The translations under genes and the position numbers were made by a program. 64,000 nt of DNA from Oceanirhabdus sp942490885 (GTDB lineage: Bacteria > Bacillota > Clostridia > Clostridiales > Clostridiaceae): assembly GCA_942490885.1 (NCBI GenBank), contig CALNYT010000002.1, positions 2,914,001-2,978,000 of the forward strand, given 5' to 3'. A model generated the notes under the pieces. The model had not been told where the DNA came from. It did no database searches and worked only from the letters and a program-made list of their open reading frames with translations. The stretch's first letter is position 1. Each line of letters opens with the position of its first letter. This document shows, in pieces, positions 63,099 to 64,000 of this stretch.

Positions 63099-63348
63099 AA
63101 AAACCCTCCAAGATTTATTAAAAACTTATAATCCTATTTTCAATCTATATTTAGAAAATACTACTTAATAAATACTACCATGATTTTAAGTATTATGGAA
63201 GAAACTATTATTATGGGTATCATAATTTGTTCTCTATTCTTTATTCTTTGTATGTACTATATATTAATACTAAGCAAGAACTTCCAGCACTGCTTTGTCT
63301 CAATAGACTTTGCTAACACCGAAAGTTCAATAAGAAGATTATTTCCTT

Positions 63349-64000
63349 TTATTCTTCATCCATAAATTTATATCTATAGTCTTTAGGTGGATTAAATGTT
63401 TCTTTTATAGTCATAGGATTCATCCATCTTAATAAATTTAGCTTACTACCGGCTTTATCATTTGTACCGGAAGCTCTACCTCCACCAAATGGTTGTTGTC
63501 CAACAACTGCGCCAGTTGGCTTATCATTTATATAGAAGTTACCTGCTGAGTGCAATAATTTTTCTTTCATATAAACAACTGCTTTTCTATCGTTTGCAAA
63601 TATTGCACCTGTAAGTCCATATGGAGATGTTGAATTACATAACTCTAATGTCTCTTCTATTTTTTCATCTTCATAGATATAGATTGTTAAAACAGGTCCA
63701 AAAATTTCTTCCTTCATTGATTTAAATTTAGGATTTGAAGTAACTATTACTGTAGGTTCTATAAAGTATCCTATTGTATCATCGTATTCACCACCGCATA
63801 TAATATCTGCCTCTGAAGAATCTTTAGCAAATTCAATATACGAGGTTATCTTATCAAAGGATTTTTTATCTATAACTGCATTCATGAAGTTTGTAAAATC
63901 CTCTACATCACCGATTTTTATTGTTGAAATTTCATCTATGAGCTTATTTTTCATCTTACTCCATACACTTTGGGGAATATATGCACGTGAAGCTGCTGAG
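63349..64000 (-). CDS. 1-Pyrroline-5-carboxylate dehydrogenase (5' part outside the window)
   Basis: The frame continues past the right edge: the bases before the internal ATG at 63954 read SAASRAYIPQSVWSK in the same frame. The catalytic cysteine of the GQKCSAASR motif therefore lies just beyond the window. The visible C-terminal part has EEIFGPVLTIYIYEDE and QQPFGGGRASGTNDKAGSKL with NPMTIKE, the ALDH4-type signature. The enzyme oxidises P5C to glutamate in proline breakdown. Treating 63954 as the start would give a false truncated protein. Confidence 0.9.
   Translation of the reverse strand, partial: SAASRAYIPQSVWSKMKNKLIDEISTIKIGDVEDFTNFMNAVIDKKSFDKITSYIEFAKDSSEADIICGGEYDDTIGYFIEPTVIVTSNPKFKSMKEEIFGPVLTIYIYEDEKIEETLELCNSTSPYGLTGAIFANDRKAVVYMKEKLLHSAGNFYINDKPTGAVVGQQPFGGGRASGTNDKAGSKLNLLRWMNPMTIKETFNPPKDYRYKFMDEE

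Noticed and set aside
63180..63365. A 61-residue plus-strand open frame before the P5C dehydrogenase end
   Set aside because: No ribosome binding site, and it overlaps the 3' end of the dehydrogenase gene. The hydrophobic start is typical of chance AT-rich frames.
63349..63954. P5C dehydrogenase as a complete short protein starting at 63954
   Set aside because: The frame stays open upstream with conserved SAASRAYIPQ sequence, so the ATG is internal and the gene runs off the window.
1..64000. tRNA, rRNA and CRISPR arrays
   Set aside because: I scanned both strands by eye for T-loop sequences, rRNA-like conserved GC-rich blocks and regularly spaced direct repeats, and found none I could support.

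Overview
The window reads as chromosomal DNA from a low-GC, spore-forming, motile, fermentative anaerobe, most likely Clostridium in the strict sense. The evidence is strongly AT-rich DNA with AT-biased codons, two tandem alpha/beta-type spore DNA-binding proteins (SASPs), a single-chain pyruvate:ferredoxin oxidoreductase with a nearby flavodoxin, chemotaxis and flagellar genes (cheD, cheW, fapA, a fliB-type flagellin lysine methylase), and class I cyclic-di-GMP and TPP riboswitches. No rRNA, tRNA, phage region or CRISPR array was recognised. Species cannot be fixed from sequence alone.

Layout. 1-4.8 kb: end of a chemotaxis/flagellar operon (fapA-cheW-cheD, minus strand), then a class IV aminotransferase, a HAD phosphatase and a Cys/His-tailed DUF1292 protein. 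5-14.5 kb: core metabolism and spore genes (PFOR, flavodoxin, murG, two SASPs, recJ, an AP-endonuclease-like TIM barrel). 14.5-23.3 kb: a type II topoisomerase pair (parE-parC type), tRNA 2-selenouridine synthase, an HD-GYP protein and a PfkB sugar kinase. 23.6-32.6 kb: a maltodextrin island (lipoprotein binding protein, two permeases, a cytoplasmic cyclomaltodextrinase-type GH13 and a membrane-anchored GH13), cut by a complete IS1182-family element between the second permease and the cytoplasmic GH13. 32.6-43.1 kb: single genes (ferritin-like protein, thiamine-binding YkoF/MTH1187-type protein, fliB, nitronate monooxygenase, methyltransferases, tldD-tldE, DUF1097 protein), with dispersed palindromic repeats.

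43.6-47.6 kb: thiS-thiF-thiG-thiH-thiE, preceded by two complete TPP riboswitches in tandem, each with its own terminator. A dispersed repeat sits between them. 47.9-51 kb: a YfcE-type phosphodiesterase, an unidentified structured RNA, and a PocR-PAS-GGDEF-EAL protein. 51.2-58.9 kb: a complete-looking Tad/Flp type IVb pilus operon (DUF192-flp-tadV-tadE-tadG-cpaB-tadZ-tadA-tadB-tadC). It is read from a consensus-like promoter through a class I c-di-GMP riboswitch with its own terminator. 59-64 kb: small unknowns, an AAC(3)-like and a GNAT acetyltransferase, a chemoreceptor-like fragment, a DegV protein and the 3' part of a 1-pyrroline-5-carboxylate dehydrogenase gene that runs off the window.

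How the parts work together. The clearest circuit is c-di-GMP control of surface behaviour: the GGDEF-EAL protein next to the Tad operon can make and/or degrade c-di-GMP, the riboswitch senses it ahead of the pilin genes, and an HD-GYP protein elsewhere can degrade it. The best candidates for undescribed biology are two structured RNAs I could not assign to a known class: a promoter-leader-antiterminator-terminator arrangement ahead of the DUF1097 membrane protein (41634-41816), and a three-way-junction-like RNA plus terminator just downstream of the GGDEF-EAL gene (48497-48611). A dispersed repeat whose core is inverted between two copies is also worth attention.
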